Positions 63,853 through 64,000 of a stretch of 64,000 bases of DNA are shown here, one piece after another. The DNA is taken from assembly GCF_037120705.1 (NCBI RefSeq), contig NZ_JAWLJU010000002.1, forward strand, positions 2,881,001 through 2,945,000. The letters run 5' to 3'. Positions within the stretch are counted from its first letter, which is position 1. Each line of letters begins with the position of its first letter. The notes under the pieces are model-generated. The model saw only the letters and a list, made by a program, of their open reading frames with translations. It was not told the origin of the DNA and ran no database searches. The position numbers and the translations under genes are program-made. The DNA is from Pseudoalteromonas sp. UG3-2 (GTDB taxonomy: Bacteria; Pseudomonadota; Gammaproteobacteria; Enterobacterales; Alteromonadaceae).

Positions 63853-64000
63853 ATGAAACTAACTAAGACTGCTTTAGCTTTATCTCTTCTAGGCGCGTTC
63901 GCTTTCCAAGCCAATGCTGAAGTTGACGTTTATGGTAAAGCAAATGTTTCTGTTCAATCATCTGATGATGGTGCAGGCTCTTTCACAGAGATCAAGAGCA
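63853..64000 (+). CDS. Outer membrane porin, partial at window end
   Basis: The first 49 codons of a general porin. A signal peptide (MKLTKTALALSLLGAFAF..ANA, cleavage near residue 22) is followed by EVDVYGKANVSVQSS, the first beta strand of the trimeric porin family (Gram-negative porin). GAGGAAAT lies upstream of the ATG. The rest is outside the window. Confidence 0.9.
   Translation, partial: MKLTKTALALSLLGAFAFQANAEVDVYGKANVSVQSSDDGAGSFTEIKS

Overview
The window is an ordinary chromosomal segment of a marine gammaproteobacterium. It looks like an Alteromonadales member close to Pseudoalteromonas. That placement rests on gene content and order (inference, not a database search): dusB-fis, prmA, the rpsU-yqeY-dnaG-rpoD block, ftsY-ftsE-ftsX-rpoH, mutS-pncC-recA, a MotX sodium-motor protein, a complete isc operon, a maoP/hdfR divergent pair, and intergenic elements with ATACCAAT ends. 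There is no transposase, prophage, rRNA operon or CRISPR array. I find no obvious new multi-gene system; the most interesting material is regulatory DNA, repeats and small accessory operons.

Layout. 1-9.1 kb, mostly minus strand: housekeeping block read as rsmD, rpsU-yqeY, dnaG-rpoD, prmA, dusB-fis, with clear promoters and terminators. 9.3-14.3 kb, plus strand: ftsY (with a 20-unit 48-bp repeat), ftsE, ftsX and rpoH, the last preceded by a perfect CIRCE heat-shock operator. 14.4-17.9 kb: plsC-like acyltransferase, rraB, an HD-GYP phosphodiesterase, a large structured intergenic repeat, and small membrane ORFs. 18-26 kb: fadL-like porin, mutS, pncC, recA with a LexA box inside its promoter, purA, motX. 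26-31.4 kb: a Na+/H+ antiporter-like protein, a 746-bp unexplained intergenic region, proB-proA, tRNA-Ala.

31.4-38.5 kb: small lipoprotein, a prolyl-tRNA editing enzyme, an MFS exporter, a DUF2058 protein, cytochrome c, an aldolase/enolase-superfamily pair, suhB, trmJ. 38.6-44.2 kb: iscR-iscS-iscU-iscA-hscB-hscA-fdx with three IscR-type sites. 44.2-49.4 kb: an aldehyde dehydrogenase, then a nucleotidyltransferase/sugar kinase pair and a GH109-type glycosidase that together suggest N-acetylhexosamine salvage, followed by a gene remnant. 49.4-51.1 kb: small protein, PnuC-family transporter and kinase, a probable thiamine or vitamin salvage operon. 51.1-55.8 kb: HTH protein, tRNA-Arg, zntB, a RimB-RimK-deacylase operon, a MscS-like channel. 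55.8-64 kb: an Omp85-like barrel, a MITE-like element, a DUF3630-like protein with recQ, rarD, a two-receiver diguanylate cyclase, maoP/hdfR, and the start of a porin cut by the window end.

Starts were moved inward from the longest ORF where ribosome-binding sites or family N-termini supported it (rpoD, ftsY, fadL, recA, suhB, trmJ, rarD, the GH109 gene and others).
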